Shown: positions 8,076-16,533 of the stretch, piece by piece
Layout: the number at the start of each line of letters is the position of its first letter
Numbering within the stretch: position 1 is the first letter of the stretch
Origin: Opitutaceae bacterium
GTDB lineage: Bacteria; Verrucomicrobiota; Verrucomicrobiia; Opitutales; Opitutaceae
Assembly (NCBI GenBank): GCA_030648295.1
Contig: JAUSID010000005.1
Span: forward strand, 1-64,000
Direction: 5' to 3'
Length of the DNA: 64,000 nucleotides
Program-made: the position numbers and the translations under genes
Notes under the pieces: model-generated
Databases searched by the model: none
What the model was told of the DNA's origin: nothing
Seen by the model: the letters and a program-made list of their open reading frames with translations, nothing else

Positions 8076-9287
8076 ATGTCTGACTTCTTCCAAACCGGCG
8101 CCATCGCCACGCTTCACCGGCTGGGTCACACCGACCTGGCCCGGCTCGAAAAGGATATTGCGGAATTCGTGCGGGAGACGCCGATCGCGCTCGTGCTGCC
8201 CTGCCACATCCGGGAAGTGGGGACGAAGGCGCTGCGGCTCATCGCGCGCGAATTGAAGAGCGTTTCGTATCTGAAGCAGATCGTCGTTGGCATCGACGGC
8301 GCCAACCTGCGCGGGTGGAAAAAGGCCCGCCGGTTCTTCAGCCAGCTGCCGCAAAAGCCCACGCTGCTGTGGAACGACGGCCCGCGCATGCAGCAGCTGT
8401 TCAAGAAGCTCGAGGCCACCGAACTCGGTGCCGGCGTGCCGGGCAAAGGTCGCAACGTGTGGGCCTGCTTCGGATACGTGCTCGCGAGCGAGCAGGTGCG
8501 GATGATCGCCGTGCACGATTGCGACATCACGACGTACAACCGCGAGTTGCTGGCGCGACTCTGCTACCCCGTGGCCCACCCGGCGCTGGGCTTCGATTTC
8601 TGCAAGGGTTACTACGCCCGCGTCACCGAGCGGCTCAACGGCCGGGTGATGCGCCTCCTCATCACGCCGTTGCTCCGCGCCTTCAAGAGCATCGTCGGCC
8701 AGCACTCATATCTGGTTTACATCGACACGTTCCGCTATCCGCTCGCGGGCGAGTTCGCGCTCGATCTCGATCTCGTCCGCCGGTTGCGCATCCCGTCCGA
8801 CTGGGCGCTGGAGGTGGGGCTGCTTTCCGAGGTGTATCGCAACTGCGCCCCGCGGGCCATCTGCCAGTCGGAGCTGTGCGACAACTATGACCACAAGCAC
8901 CAGGATTTGTCCGCCCGGGATCCGTCGCGCGGGTTGAACAAGATGGCCGCGGACATCACGGAGTCGTTCTTCCACCGCATGGCGGCCGAAGGCATCAAGC
9001 TCGATACCGGCGTTTTCGACACGCTGATGAGCGCCTACATGCGCCAGGCGGAGGATACGCTGCGCTTCTACGCCGCCGATGCCGCGCTCAACGGGCTGCG
9101 CTATCCGCGCCACGAGGAGGAAACCGCGGTCGCCACGTTCGTCCGCAGCATCCGGACGGCGACCAAGTCCTTCCTGGACGATCCGCTCGGCACCCCGCTG
9201 ATCTCGAACTGGAACCGGGTGGAGTCGGCGCTGCCGTCATTCCTGGACGAAATGCGGGAAGCGGTCCGGCTGGACAACGAGGTGTAG
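8076..9287 (+). CDS. Glucosyl-3-phosphoglycerate synthase-like glycosyltransferase (GT81-type)
   Basis: A GT-A fold enzyme of 403 residues. The donor-binding acidic motif is HDCDITTYNRE. Other segments are ALVLPCHIREVGTKALRLI at the first strand, PGKGRNVWACFGY, YPLAGEFALDLDLV and DWALEVGLLSEVYR, resembling bacterial glucosyl- or mannosyl-3-phosphoglycerate synthases. The known family reaction transfers a sugar from a nucleotide donor to 3-phosphoglycerate. ATG 8076 was chosen because homology starts at once and the longer frame runs through intergenic sequence. It diverges from a GT/HAD/GT4 operon with a 290-base gap that must hold both promoters. Together these suggest a compatible-solute pathway. 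Confidence 0.75.
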   Translation: MSDFFQTGAIATLHRLGHTDLARLEKDIAEFVRETPIALVLPCHIREVGTKALRLIARELKSVSYLKQIVVGIDGANLRGWKKARRFFSQLPQKPTLLWNDGPRMQQLFKKLEATELGAGVPGKGRNVWACFGYVLASEQVRMIAVHDCDITTYNRELLARLCYPVAHPALGFDFCKGYYARVTERLNGRVMRLLITPLLRAFKSIVGQHSYLVYIDTFRYPLAGEFALDLDLVRRLRIPSDWALEVGLLSEVYRNCAPRAICQSELCDNYDHKHQDLSARDPSRGLNKMAADITESFFHRMAAEGIKLDTGVFDTLMSAYMRQAEDTLRFYAADAALNGLRYPRHEEETAVATFVRSIRTATKSFLDDPLGTPLISNWNRVESALPSFLDEMREAVRLDNEV

Positions 9288-9344
9288 CGGGCGCGGCGTG
9301 GGCCCAGCGTGACGATTGCCGCCCTGTATGCTCCAGCCGAGCGA

Positions 9345-10061
9345 AATTCCGAAGCGGTGGCGCATTTTCTCGCCGATGCTCGCTTCCGGCGATGGCGCCT
9401 CCGGCTCGGGTTGTTTTTCCAAATCGGCCACGCTGCGGTGATGGCTCGTCTTCTCCATCGCCGCATAGACGGTGGTGCCCGTCGACTCGCCGGCCGGGGT
9501 CTGTTCGATTTTTTGCACCGCCGCTTCGCTATAGAAGCCACTGTCGGTGAGCACTGCGGCCACCGGGCCGGCCTCTGGCGCAATGGCGGCGACGCTGGGC
9601 ACCAGCTCCTGCTTGTCGTTGGGCGCCTGGCTGACGCGTTCGCCCACGATTAGACGGCTTTCCACCTCGACCGCGGCCTGCGTTCTGCTGGCCAGCAGAA
9701 TGTCGTGATCCGGGTGCGTGTCGGCGGTGAGCAGGCGCACCGCCACGTTGTCGAAGGTCGATTGCTCGATGCGCCGGGAACCGAAAACTCCGGTGGCGTA
9801 GCTGGAGACCAGCAGCGCCAGCAGCATCGCCGGCGCTCTGCTGGCCAGCAGAGTGCGCATCGCCCGTGCCGCGGGTGTTCACTTTGATTTGGCGCAGGTC
9901 GAGCTTCTCCACCGCGTCGATTAGAAAATGCACCAGGTGGTTGGCCGGCACCCAATCGCGCAGGTCCGGCGGCAGCCCCTCGGCTGGTGCTCGGGGCCCT
10001 GAGCTTGCCGAACGGGCAACAGAGCGGTGTCACGGTCGAGGTCGACAAAGCGGGTGGCCAT
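9345..10061 (-). pseudogene. Degraded IS1182-family transposase
   Basis: Several frames together encode pieces of a DUF772/DDE transposase of the IS1182 family. In order: MATRFVDLDRDTALL at the start (10061), WVPANHLVHFLIDAVEKLDL, LLALLVSSYATGVFGSRRIE, LLTADTHPDHD, then after a large deletion AAVEVESRLIVGERVSQAP, NDKQELVPSVAAI, VLTDSGFYSEAAV and EKMRHRF. The catalytic centre (about 150 residues expected) and the C-terminus are gone. Three short palindromes sit at the breaks: 9996-10017, 9836-9853 and 9683-9700. The first two break the frame, and the third marks the deletion joint. The product cannot be functional. Confidence 0.85.
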
Positions 10062-10129
10062 GCCGGTCAACAAGCAGTTCGTCCGCCAATCATGGATGTA
10101 TCTGCGAAAATGGCGCAGCCATTTTCATT

Positions 10130-10204
10130 TAGCAGCCTGTCGGTTCCGCCGGCCTCGCATTCGCTCGCCCAAAAATCGAATTTCCTAAGTCCGACAGGCT
10201 GCTA
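10130..10204. repeat. 75-bp hairpin element / IS terminal repeats
   Basis: A 14-base perfect inverted repeat, TAGCAGCCTGTCGG at 10130-10143 and CCGACAGGCTGCTA at 10191-10204, encloses 47 bases. It lies just upstream of the dead IS1182 transposase. The sequence CTAAGTCCGACAGGCTGCT is typical of IS1182-type ends. It may be the left end of the IS, or two IS ends joined by an internal deletion. Confidence 0.65.
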
Positions 10205-10215
10205 GTCCTTCCGCC

Positions 10216-12858
10216 TCAGTTATAAAACATCGCCTCGTTCGACTGGAAGAGCGCGTGGGCGAGCTTCGTCCAGGCATCGAGCGGGGTGCGATTCTCGTAG
10301 ACTCCGCCCACCTGGGTGTTGAACCGGCCCTGCTGTTTTGGCGCCATTTTCTTGGCCATGACGCGGCCGGTGATTTTCGGTGGTGGCGCATCCGTCGGAA
10401 GCGCGACATCCGTACCCGTGGGATTCGATTTCACGTACCGCAATCCCAGCTCGACTTCGCGTTTCGTCGGCCAGCGCTGGTAGATGGCGAGGTAAAGCAA
10501 CGTGACGCGTTCCTCGTCGTTCTTCAGCTCCGCGAACGCGGGCCGGTCGACGAGTTTCCGCGCGGTCTCGATCACCATGGGACTGTTCATCAGGAACAGC
10601 GCCTGCTGCGGCACGATGGTTTCGTAGCGGCGGCCCGACGCGACGTCGGGGCTGGGGAAGTCGAACTGCGTGAGAATCTCCGGCGGGTTAAGCCGATCGA
10701 TCAGGGTGTAAATGGCGCGGCGCTTCGCGAACTGCTCGCTGCTGATCGCGACGGGGCGGCCGCCGCGGCTGCGGTCGAGCTCGCCCGTGACGGCGAGCAG
10801 CGAATCGTGCAGTGCTTCGAAATCCATCCGGCGAAGATTGAACCGCCAGAGCAGCTTGTTGTTCGGGTCCTTCTCCGCATACGCCGGGTTGTTCAGGCTG
10901 CTCTGCTGGTACGCGTTGCTGAGCACAATCAGACGGTGGAGCGATTTGATTGACCACCTGTTTTCGACAAAGGTCGCCGCGAGCCAGTCGAGCAAGTCGG
11001 GGTGCGTGGGCGCCGACGACATGTTGCCGAGATCGTCGGGGGTTTCGACGAAGCCCACGCCCCAGTGCTGCTGCCACATCCGGTTTACGAATACACGGGC
11101 GGTGAGCGGATTCTTCGGATCGGCAATCGCGAGCGCGAGCTGCCAGCGGCCGCTGCCCTCATGCCACTCGGGCCGCTTCTTCGGATCCGGCGAAAGGATT
11201 TCCAGGAACCGCCGCGGCACCATTTCGCCCCGATTACCGACCTCGCCACGCAGGAGAACGGGATAATCGCGCGAACGCGCATTGGCGGTGACGCGATGCA
11301 CGTCGAGCACCGCGTTGGCGCGGGCCGGTGCGCCGGGGTGTTTGGTCTCGAGGTCGTTAATTTCGCGGTGAAGCGTGCGGTTGAGCGCTTGGATTTGCTG
11401 CGGGATCGGACGGGGTGAGTCGGGATTGAGCTTGAGCGCCGCCATCAGTGCCTCCTTGGACATGCCGCGCTCCACGGCCTTGCCTTTGCCGGCTTTCCCG
11501 CGGCGGAAGGACTGCTCAGCCTGCTTCACGAGCTGTTCGCGCTTGGCGAGCTCGGCGGATTTCGCGAGGTAGTCGAGCAGCTCCGAAGTCTGCGGCACCT
11601 TGATCTGGAGCGTCGGCAGCTCGGTCGGCTGTACGCTGTTCGCGAATACGCCGTACAACGAGTAGTAGTCCTTGGTCGGAATTGGATCGAATTTGTGATC
11701 GTGGCACCGCGCGCACGCGACCGTCAGCCCGAGGAACGCCTTGGTCGTGACATCGATTTGGTCGCCGATGATGTCGTCGCGCCGGCCGTTGAACTGGTTG
11801 CCGAGCGTGAGGAAGCCCTGCGCCGCCATCATCGTGCGGGTTTCCGGGCCCGTCTGCTTCTTGCCCTTCGCCTGCTTCTCGATGATTTGCTGCAGGTAGT
11901 CGCCCGCCAGCTGCGCGAGGATGAACTTGTCGTAAGGCAGATCGGCGTTGAACGCGTCGATGACCCAGTCGCGATACGTCCAGGCATGCGGCAGGCGGAG
12001 ATCCTCCTGGCCCTTCGCGTCGCCCTTCGTGTCGGAGTAGCGCGCCACGTCGAGCCAGTAACGGGCCCAGTGTTCGCCGTATTGCGGCGACGCGAGCAGC
12101 TTGTCGACGATCCGCGCCAGCGCGTCGGGCGAGTCGTCCTTCACGAAATTGATCACCTCGGACGGATGCGGCGGCAGCCCGATGAGATCGAAATACACGC
12201 GGCGGATCAGCGTCGCCTTGTCCGCCGGCTTGTTCGGCGCCATGCCGTTGGCCTCGAGCCGCGCGAGAACGAAGTTGTCGATCGGATTCTTGACCCAGCC
12301 CGGGTTCTGCACCGACGGGAGGGCCGGCTTCTTCACCGGCTGAAACGCCCAGTGGTTCTTGCCGACACCACCATAGCTCTTGCCCGAAGTTCCGGCCACC
12401 GCGGCGGTGCGGGGATCGGGCGCGCCGCGGCGCACCCACTCGGTGAGGATTGCGACTTGCTCATCCGAGAGCTTCTCGCCCTTCGGCGGCATCTGAAGAT
12501 CCTCGTCCTTGTAGCGGATGGCCTGAATGAGCAGCGATTCGTCGGGCTTGCCCAGCACGATCGCCGGGCCGGTGTTGCCGCCCTCGATCAGTGCTTCACG
12601 CGTATCGAGCATCAGCCCGCCCTTGACCTTGTCCGCCTCCTTGCTGTGGCACTTGTAGCAGTTCTGGGCGAGGAGCGGACGGACCTTCGATTCGAAAAAC
12701 TGGAGATCGGCCGGTGACATCGCGGGCTTCAACGCCGGCGCGGCGGCGTGGAGCAGACCCGCGGCAGCAAACGCCAGGACGCAGGAGGCTCCTTGCACGC
12801 GATTCGTCGCGCGCCAGCGCGCTCCTGGAGGCAGGTGAGAGCAATCGGTGTTCGTCAT
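10216..12858 (-). CDS. PSCyt1-DUF1549-DUF1553 secreted protein
   Basis: An 880-residue exported protein of the Planctomycete/Verrucomicrobium cytochrome-linked family. A signal peptide (CVLAFAAAGLLHAAAPA, about residues 29-45) precedes a PSCyt1 c-type cytochrome domain with the heme motif CYKCH near residue 67. The DUF1549 region (NPIDNFVLARLEANGMAP) contains a second CxxCH (CARCHDHKFDPI). The C-terminal DUF1553 region includes LTARVFVNRMWQQHWGVGFV and RRMDFEALHDSLLAVTGELD. ATG 12858 is chosen, five bases after the stop of the upstream DUF1501 gene, so the two are one transcription unit. Its function is undefined. The pairing suggests a secreted redox/hydrolytic complex for polymer breakdown. 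Confidence 0.9.
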   Translation of the reverse strand: MTNTDCSHLPPGARWRATNRVQGASCVLAFAAAGLLHAAAPALKPAMSPADLQFFESKVRPLLAQNCYKCHSKEADKVKGGLMLDTREALIEGGNTGPAIVLGKPDESLLIQAIRYKDEDLQMPPKGEKLSDEQVAILTEWVRRGAPDPRTAAVAGTSGKSYGGVGKNHWAFQPVKKPALPSVQNPGWVKNPIDNFVLARLEANGMAPNKPADKATLIRRVYFDLIGLPPHPSEVINFVKDDSPDALARIVDKLLASPQYGEHWARYWLDVARYSDTKGDAKGQEDLRLPHAWTYRDWVIDAFNADLPYDKFILAQLAGDYLQQIIEKQAKGKKQTGPETRTMMAAQGFLTLGNQFNGRRDDIIGDQIDVTTKAFLGLTVACARCHDHKFDPIPTKDYYSLYGVFANSVQPTELPTLQIKVPQTSELLDYLAKSAELAKREQLVKQAEQSFRRGKAGKGKAVERGMSKEALMAALKLNPDSPRPIPQQIQALNRTLHREINDLETKHPGAPARANAVLDVHRVTANARSRDYPVLLRGEVGNRGEMVPRRFLEILSPDPKKRPEWHEGSGRWQLALAIADPKNPLTARVFVNRMWQQHWGVGFVETPDDLGNMSSAPTHPDLLDWLAATFVENRWSIKSLHRLIVLSNAYQQSSLNNPAYAEKDPNNKLLWRFNLRRMDFEALHDSLLAVTGELDRSRGGRPVAISSEQFAKRRAIYTLIDRLNPPEILTQFDFPSPDVASGRRYETIVPQQALFLMNSPMVIETARKLVDRPAFAELKNDEERVTLLYLAIYQRWPTKREVELGLRYVKSNPTGTDVALPTDAPPPKITGRVMAKKMAPKQQGRFNTQVGGVYENRTPLDAWTKLAHALFQSNEAMFYN

Positions 12859-12863
12859 GGCGT

Positions 12864-14324
12864 TCACGCCAGAATCGGTTTCACCACGTTGCCCGCGACG
12901 TCGGTCAATCGGAAGTCGCGGCCGTTGAATCGATACGTGAGCTTCGTGTGATCGAGGCCCATGCAGTGCAGGATGGTCGCGTGCAGGTCGTGCGGGTGTA
13001 CCTTGTCGTTGATTGAGGCGGCACCGAATTCGTCGGTCGTGCCGTGAACCACGCCGCCCTTCACGCCGCCGCCAGCCATCACGATTGAGAACGCCTTCGC
13101 GTTGTGATCGCGGCCGGGATCGTCGCTGGCGTTGCGATCGCGCGTCGGCTTGCGGCCGAACTCGCCGCCCCAAATCACGAGGGTGGAGTCGAGCAGCCCG
13201 CGCTGTTTGAGGTCGTGAATCAGCGCCGCGAGCGGCTGATCGATTTCCCGCGCCTTTTGCGTGATCCGGGTCTGCAACTGCTGATGGTGATCCCAGCCGT
13301 TGTGCCAGACCTGGACGACCCGCACGCCGCGCTCCACCAGGCGTCGCGCGATCAGGAGCTGCTTGCCGGGTTCACTGGTGCCATAGGCGGCGCGCGTGTC
13401 GGCGCTTTCCTTGTTGATGTCGAACGCGTCGAGCGCCTCCGTCTGCATCCGGAATGCGATCTCGTAGCTCTCGAGCCGCGTCTCGAGGGCGGCGTCGCGC
13501 TGGAGATTTTTCGCGTGCAGCTCATTCAGCTGGTGAACGAAATCCATCTGCCGGCGCTGCTCGGTCTTCGAGACATAGGTGTTCCGGATGTTCTGGATCA
13601 TCAGCGGCACCGAAGGAGCCTGGGTGTTGATGCTCGTGCCCTGGTAAACCCCAGGCAGGAACGCCGCCTGGTAGTTCGTCGCGCCGCCCGGGGGCAGGCC
13701 GCCGCCGCGCAGCGCGATGAAACCGGGAAGATTCTGGTTTTCCGTGCCGAGCCCGTACACGAGCCACGAGCCGAGGCTGGGTTTCGCGATCCGCAGCGAG
13801 CCGGTGTTCATGAACACGGTGGCGACTTCGTGGGCGGGAATGTCCGTCCACATCGAGCGGATCACCGCGAGGTCATCGGCGTGCTGCGCCGTCTTGGCGA
13901 ACAACTCGCTGACCTCGAGGCCCGACTGGCCGTATTTGGAAAATGAGAACGGCGACCCGAGCGCGATTTCCCCGCCCGGTATGGTCTTCCCGTTCATCCG
14001 GCTCAAGGTCGGCTTGGGATCCCACGTGTCGAGGTGCGAGGGCGCGCCCTGGGCGAAGATGTGGATTACCGCCTTGGCCTTGCCCGGGAAGTGGGACGGC
14101 CGGGGGGACAGCGGGCCGACCGCCACTTTTTTCGATTTGGCCTGCGCCGCGACGAGGTCCGTGGGGTCCAGCAGGTTCGCCAGCGCGAGCCCCCCGAGGC
14201 CCATGCCCATCCGGTTCAGGAACTGCCGCCGCGTGAGGAAATAATCCTCGAGGTTCGTCGAGACGCCGCAACAGGGATGTTGGTGCGCATGATGATGATC
14301 ATGCGACTCGGGATGAGTGGCCAT
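12864..14324 (-). CDS. DUF1501 secreted protein (sulfatase-like fold)
   Basis: A 486-residue protein. A His-rich N-terminus (HPESHDHHHAHQHPCCG) precedes a Tat-type signal with the twin Arg TRRQFLNRMGMGLGGLA. The body has the DUF1501 landmarks FAQGAPSHLDTWDPKP, VIRSMWTDIPAHE, VWHNGWDHHQQ, LVIWGGEFGRKP, DHNAKAFSIVMAGGGVKGG and DLHATILHCMGLDHTKLTY. DUF1501 belongs to the alkaline phosphatase/sulfatase superfamily. It is first in a two-gene operon with the PSCyt1-DUF1549-DUF1553 gene. The His-rich leader before the twin-Arg motif could bind metal before export. Confidence 0.9.
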   Translation of the reverse strand: MATHPESHDHHHAHQHPCCGVSTNLEDYFLTRRQFLNRMGMGLGGLALANLLDPTDLVAAQAKSKKVAVGPLSPRPSHFPGKAKAVIHIFAQGAPSHLDTWDPKPTLSRMNGKTIPGGEIALGSPFSFSKYGQSGLEVSELFAKTAQHADDLAVIRSMWTDIPAHEVATVFMNTGSLRIAKPSLGSWLVYGLGTENQNLPGFIALRGGGLPPGGATNYQAAFLPGVYQGTSINTQAPSVPLMIQNIRNTYVSKTEQRRQMDFVHQLNELHAKNLQRDAALETRLESYEIAFRMQTEALDAFDINKESADTRAAYGTSEPGKQLLIARRLVERGVRVVQVWHNGWDHHQQLQTRITQKAREIDQPLAALIHDLKQRGLLDSTLVIWGGEFGRKPTRDRNASDDPGRDHNAKAFSIVMAGGGVKGGVVHGTTDEFGAASINDKVHPHDLHATILHCMGLDHTKLTYRFNGRDFRLTDVAGNVVKPILA

Positions 14325-14550
14325 GGGATGGTGGGAATTTACCGCGGGTGGGCGCGGGTGGGAATTATCTGCCAACAAGACGGCAGTCGGTTCGGCCGGT
14401 TTCAGCCAAACGTCATGCGAGTCCCGGGGTTGACGGGAGTTTAACGAAACCCGCGTGAACGCAAGACGATCGGAAGATACATATCCCCGCTGACCTGCCG
14501 CACATTCGGGCTGCGCAGGGCAATGCTGAGGCCAGCAGTTCCTGCTTCGG

Positions 14551-14703
14551 CTATCCGCCTTTTTCCTGGAGCGCACGGCGAATCCACTTCGGGTCTCTCC
14601 GGCAATCGAGCACTCGATGGACAACCGCCTCGCTCTGCCGGTCATAAAACTCTCGTCCGATCGCTAAGTCTTCGAGCGCCGGGCGAAGGATCCGAACTTT
14701 CAT
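14551..14703 (-). pseudogene. RelE/ParE-type toxin with internal deletion
   Basis: A 50-codon frame beginning MKVRILRPALEDLAIGREF, then YDRQSE, and ending RVLDCRRDPKWIRRALQ. These are the N- and C-terminal segments of a roughly 95-residue ParE/RelE family toxin. The central 45 or so residues, which carry most of the fold, are missing and the join is in frame. Its ATG overlaps the antitoxin stop (ATGA), as in an intact module. The product is probably inactive. Confidence 0.75.
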
Positions 14704-14915
14704 TCAAAACGCTTCCGGAGTTCCTTCTTCGCGTCCTCCCAATCCAAGACTTCAACTCGACCTGCAGCGAGGTCGGCTTCGGTCTTTCGCAGTTCCTCCG
14801 CGTGCCACGCTGGGCTCTCAAACGACTCTTCATCGCCGGCGAGATCGCTCCAAAGGGTCTCGATGATCTTCAGCTTCTCGTCACGGGAAAGCTTGCGGAG
14901 TTCAGCGATACTCAT
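14700..14915 (-). CDS. Putative addiction module antitoxin (CHP02574-type)
   Basis: A 71-residue protein starting MSIAELRKLSRDEKLKIIE, then TLWSDLAGDEESFESPAWH and EELRKTEADLAAGRVEVLDW, ending in a basic tail (EDAKKELRKRFE). This is the layout of the small antitoxins annotated as putative addiction module component. The start was chosen on this family pattern. The longer frame reaches 14993 without homology. It overlaps a toxin gene that carries a large internal deletion. Confidence 0.8.
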   Translation of the reverse strand: MSIAELRKLSRDEKLKIIETLWSDLAGDEESFESPAWHAEELRKTEADLAAGRVEVLDWEDAKKELRKRFE

Positions 14916-15276
14916 GGCGGAACGGTAACCGGCACGGTGGCGGTCGCAAGGGCTCTTTTTGGTCGCTAACCGTGTTACCTCAGCGAAGCGCACGTGCAGT
15001 TTCCCACTCTCTGTAATTCGCGTTCATTTGCGTCCGTTCGCGGTTGAACCGCACTGATTACATATAAAGTCAGCCGGGACGCGATATTTCAGCACGATTC
15101 CGGTTACACCATCGAGTTCAGCCACCCGTTGACTTTGAGTTCTCGAGATTACGGCGTTCCCCCGCCCCGGAGAATTTTCGAAGGTTTGGGTGGACAGCGG
15201 CCGGCGGTTTTCCGAATGAAAGGGCGCGCAGTCCCACCCCCCTGCCGCCTCCCACGGCGGTTTTTCCGTCCCCACC
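14916..15276. other. Intergenic region with relic repeat
   Basis: No gene is supported. At 15017-15052 there is GCGTTCATTTGCGTCCGTTC followed by GCGGTTGAACC, an inverted relative of the CGCGAATG-type repeat near 5410. The rest must contain the promoter of the NHL-repeat gene, but no clear -35/-10 pair stands out. Confidence 0.4.
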
Positions 15277-16335
15277 ATGCACTCCCGTATCGCTGTACTC
15301 CTGTCGCTTTCGTGTGCCGTCGCGTTCGCGCACACCGATTTCGCCCTGTCGCTGGCGCAGGTCAGCGCCACGCCGTTGCCCGCCGGCCCGCTCGGCTCCG
15401 GCAACTTTCGTTTCAACATCGAACCGGGCTGGGCAAAACTGCCGGCCGGCGTATCGCTCGGGCCGACTCATGGCGGCGTCGGCGTGGACAAGGCGGGCAA
15501 TGTCTACGTGAGCTCGGACGGGCCAAACGGGATCCTCGTGTTCGACCGGAGCGGCCAGTATCTGCGCGGACTCGCGCCGGAGCTGAGCGGCATCCACGGG
15601 TTCATCATCCGCAACGAGGGCGGCAAGGAATTCATCTACGCCGCGCATGTGAAGGGCAACCAGGCGGTGAAGCTCGGGCTCGACGGAAACGTGGAATGGA
15701 AGCTCGGCGTCCCGAAGGAGAGCGGGTTCTACGATCAGCCGGCCGACGCGAAGAAAAAACCGACCCTATATCGGCCGACCGCGATCGCGATTGGACCTGA
15801 CAACCGCATCTACGTGGCCGACGGTTACGGCGCCAGCGTCATTCATGTCTACACCCCGGAGCGGAAATATTTGAAGACGATTGGCACGCGGGGTGAAGGC
15901 GACGGACAGTTCAAGACCTGCCACGGGCTGGCGCTCGATACGCGCTTCGAGCGACCGCTGCTGCTCGTGGCAGATCGCGAAAATCGCCGTCTCGTCCATC
16001 ACGATCTCGAGGGAAACTTTGTCCGTGTGGTTGCGACCGGCCTGCGGCGTCCGTGCTCGATTTCAATCCAGGGTGATTACGCGGCGGTGGCGGAGCTGGA
16101 AGGGCGCGTGGCGATCATCGACAAGCAGGGGCAGATCGCCGCCACGCTGGGCGACAACCCCGACCAGAAACAGTGGGCCGCGTTCAAGCTCGAGCCCGAA
16201 CACTGGCGCGATGGAATCTTCATCGCACCGCATGGGGTATCCTTCGACAAGGAGGGGAATCTGTTCGTGCAGGATTGGAATTTCGCCGGCCGGTTCACGA
16301 AACTGAAGAAGGTGGTCGGGAAAAAGAAGACCTGA
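15277..16335 (+). CDS. Secreted NHL-repeat / six-bladed beta-propeller protein
   Basis: A 352-residue exported protein with a signal peptide (SRIAVLLSLSCAVAFA). It is followed by propeller blades containing NHL-type strands: GGVGVDKAGNVYVSS, GILVFDRSGQYLRGL, AIAIGPDNRIYVADGYG, VIHVYTPERKYLKTIG, LLLVADRENRRLVHHDLEGN and GVSFDKEGNLFVQDWN. It resembles peptidylglycine-lyase-like and 6-bladed propeller proteins common near sulfatases and DUF1549 genes in this phylum. There is no catalytic His/Asp set I can assign, so it may only bind ligand. It is followed by a sulfatase on the same strand. Confidence 0.8.
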   Translation: MHSRIAVLLSLSCAVAFAHTDFALSLAQVSATPLPAGPLGSGNFRFNIEPGWAKLPAGVSLGPTHGGVGVDKAGNVYVSSDGPNGILVFDRSGQYLRGLAPELSGIHGFIIRNEGGKEFIYAAHVKGNQAVKLGLDGNVEWKLGVPKESGFYDQPADAKKKPTLYRPTAIAIGPDNRIYVADGYGASVIHVYTPERKYLKTIGTRGEGDGQFKTCHGLALDTRFERPLLLVADRENRRLVHHDLEGNFVRVVATGLRRPCSISIQGDYAAVAELEGRVAIIDKQGQIAATLGDNPDQKQWAAFKLEPEHWRDGIFIAPHGVSFDKEGNLFVQDWNFAGRFTKLKKVVGKKKT

Positions 16336-16533
16336 GCCGCGGGCACAGTGCTGCATTTGCTGCAGCGCGGTGCATCAGCCCGCGCTGCTAAAATAAAGCG
16401 TTTCAAGCACGGGCCAGGGCACCGCGGTGCATCGAACCAGACGGCACCGGCGGCGAATGCGCTGCCCCGATGAGAGACGGCTTCCCTTGTGCGCCCCAAG
16501 CGCTCAAGACTCACCGCGGCTGATTACCCGCCC

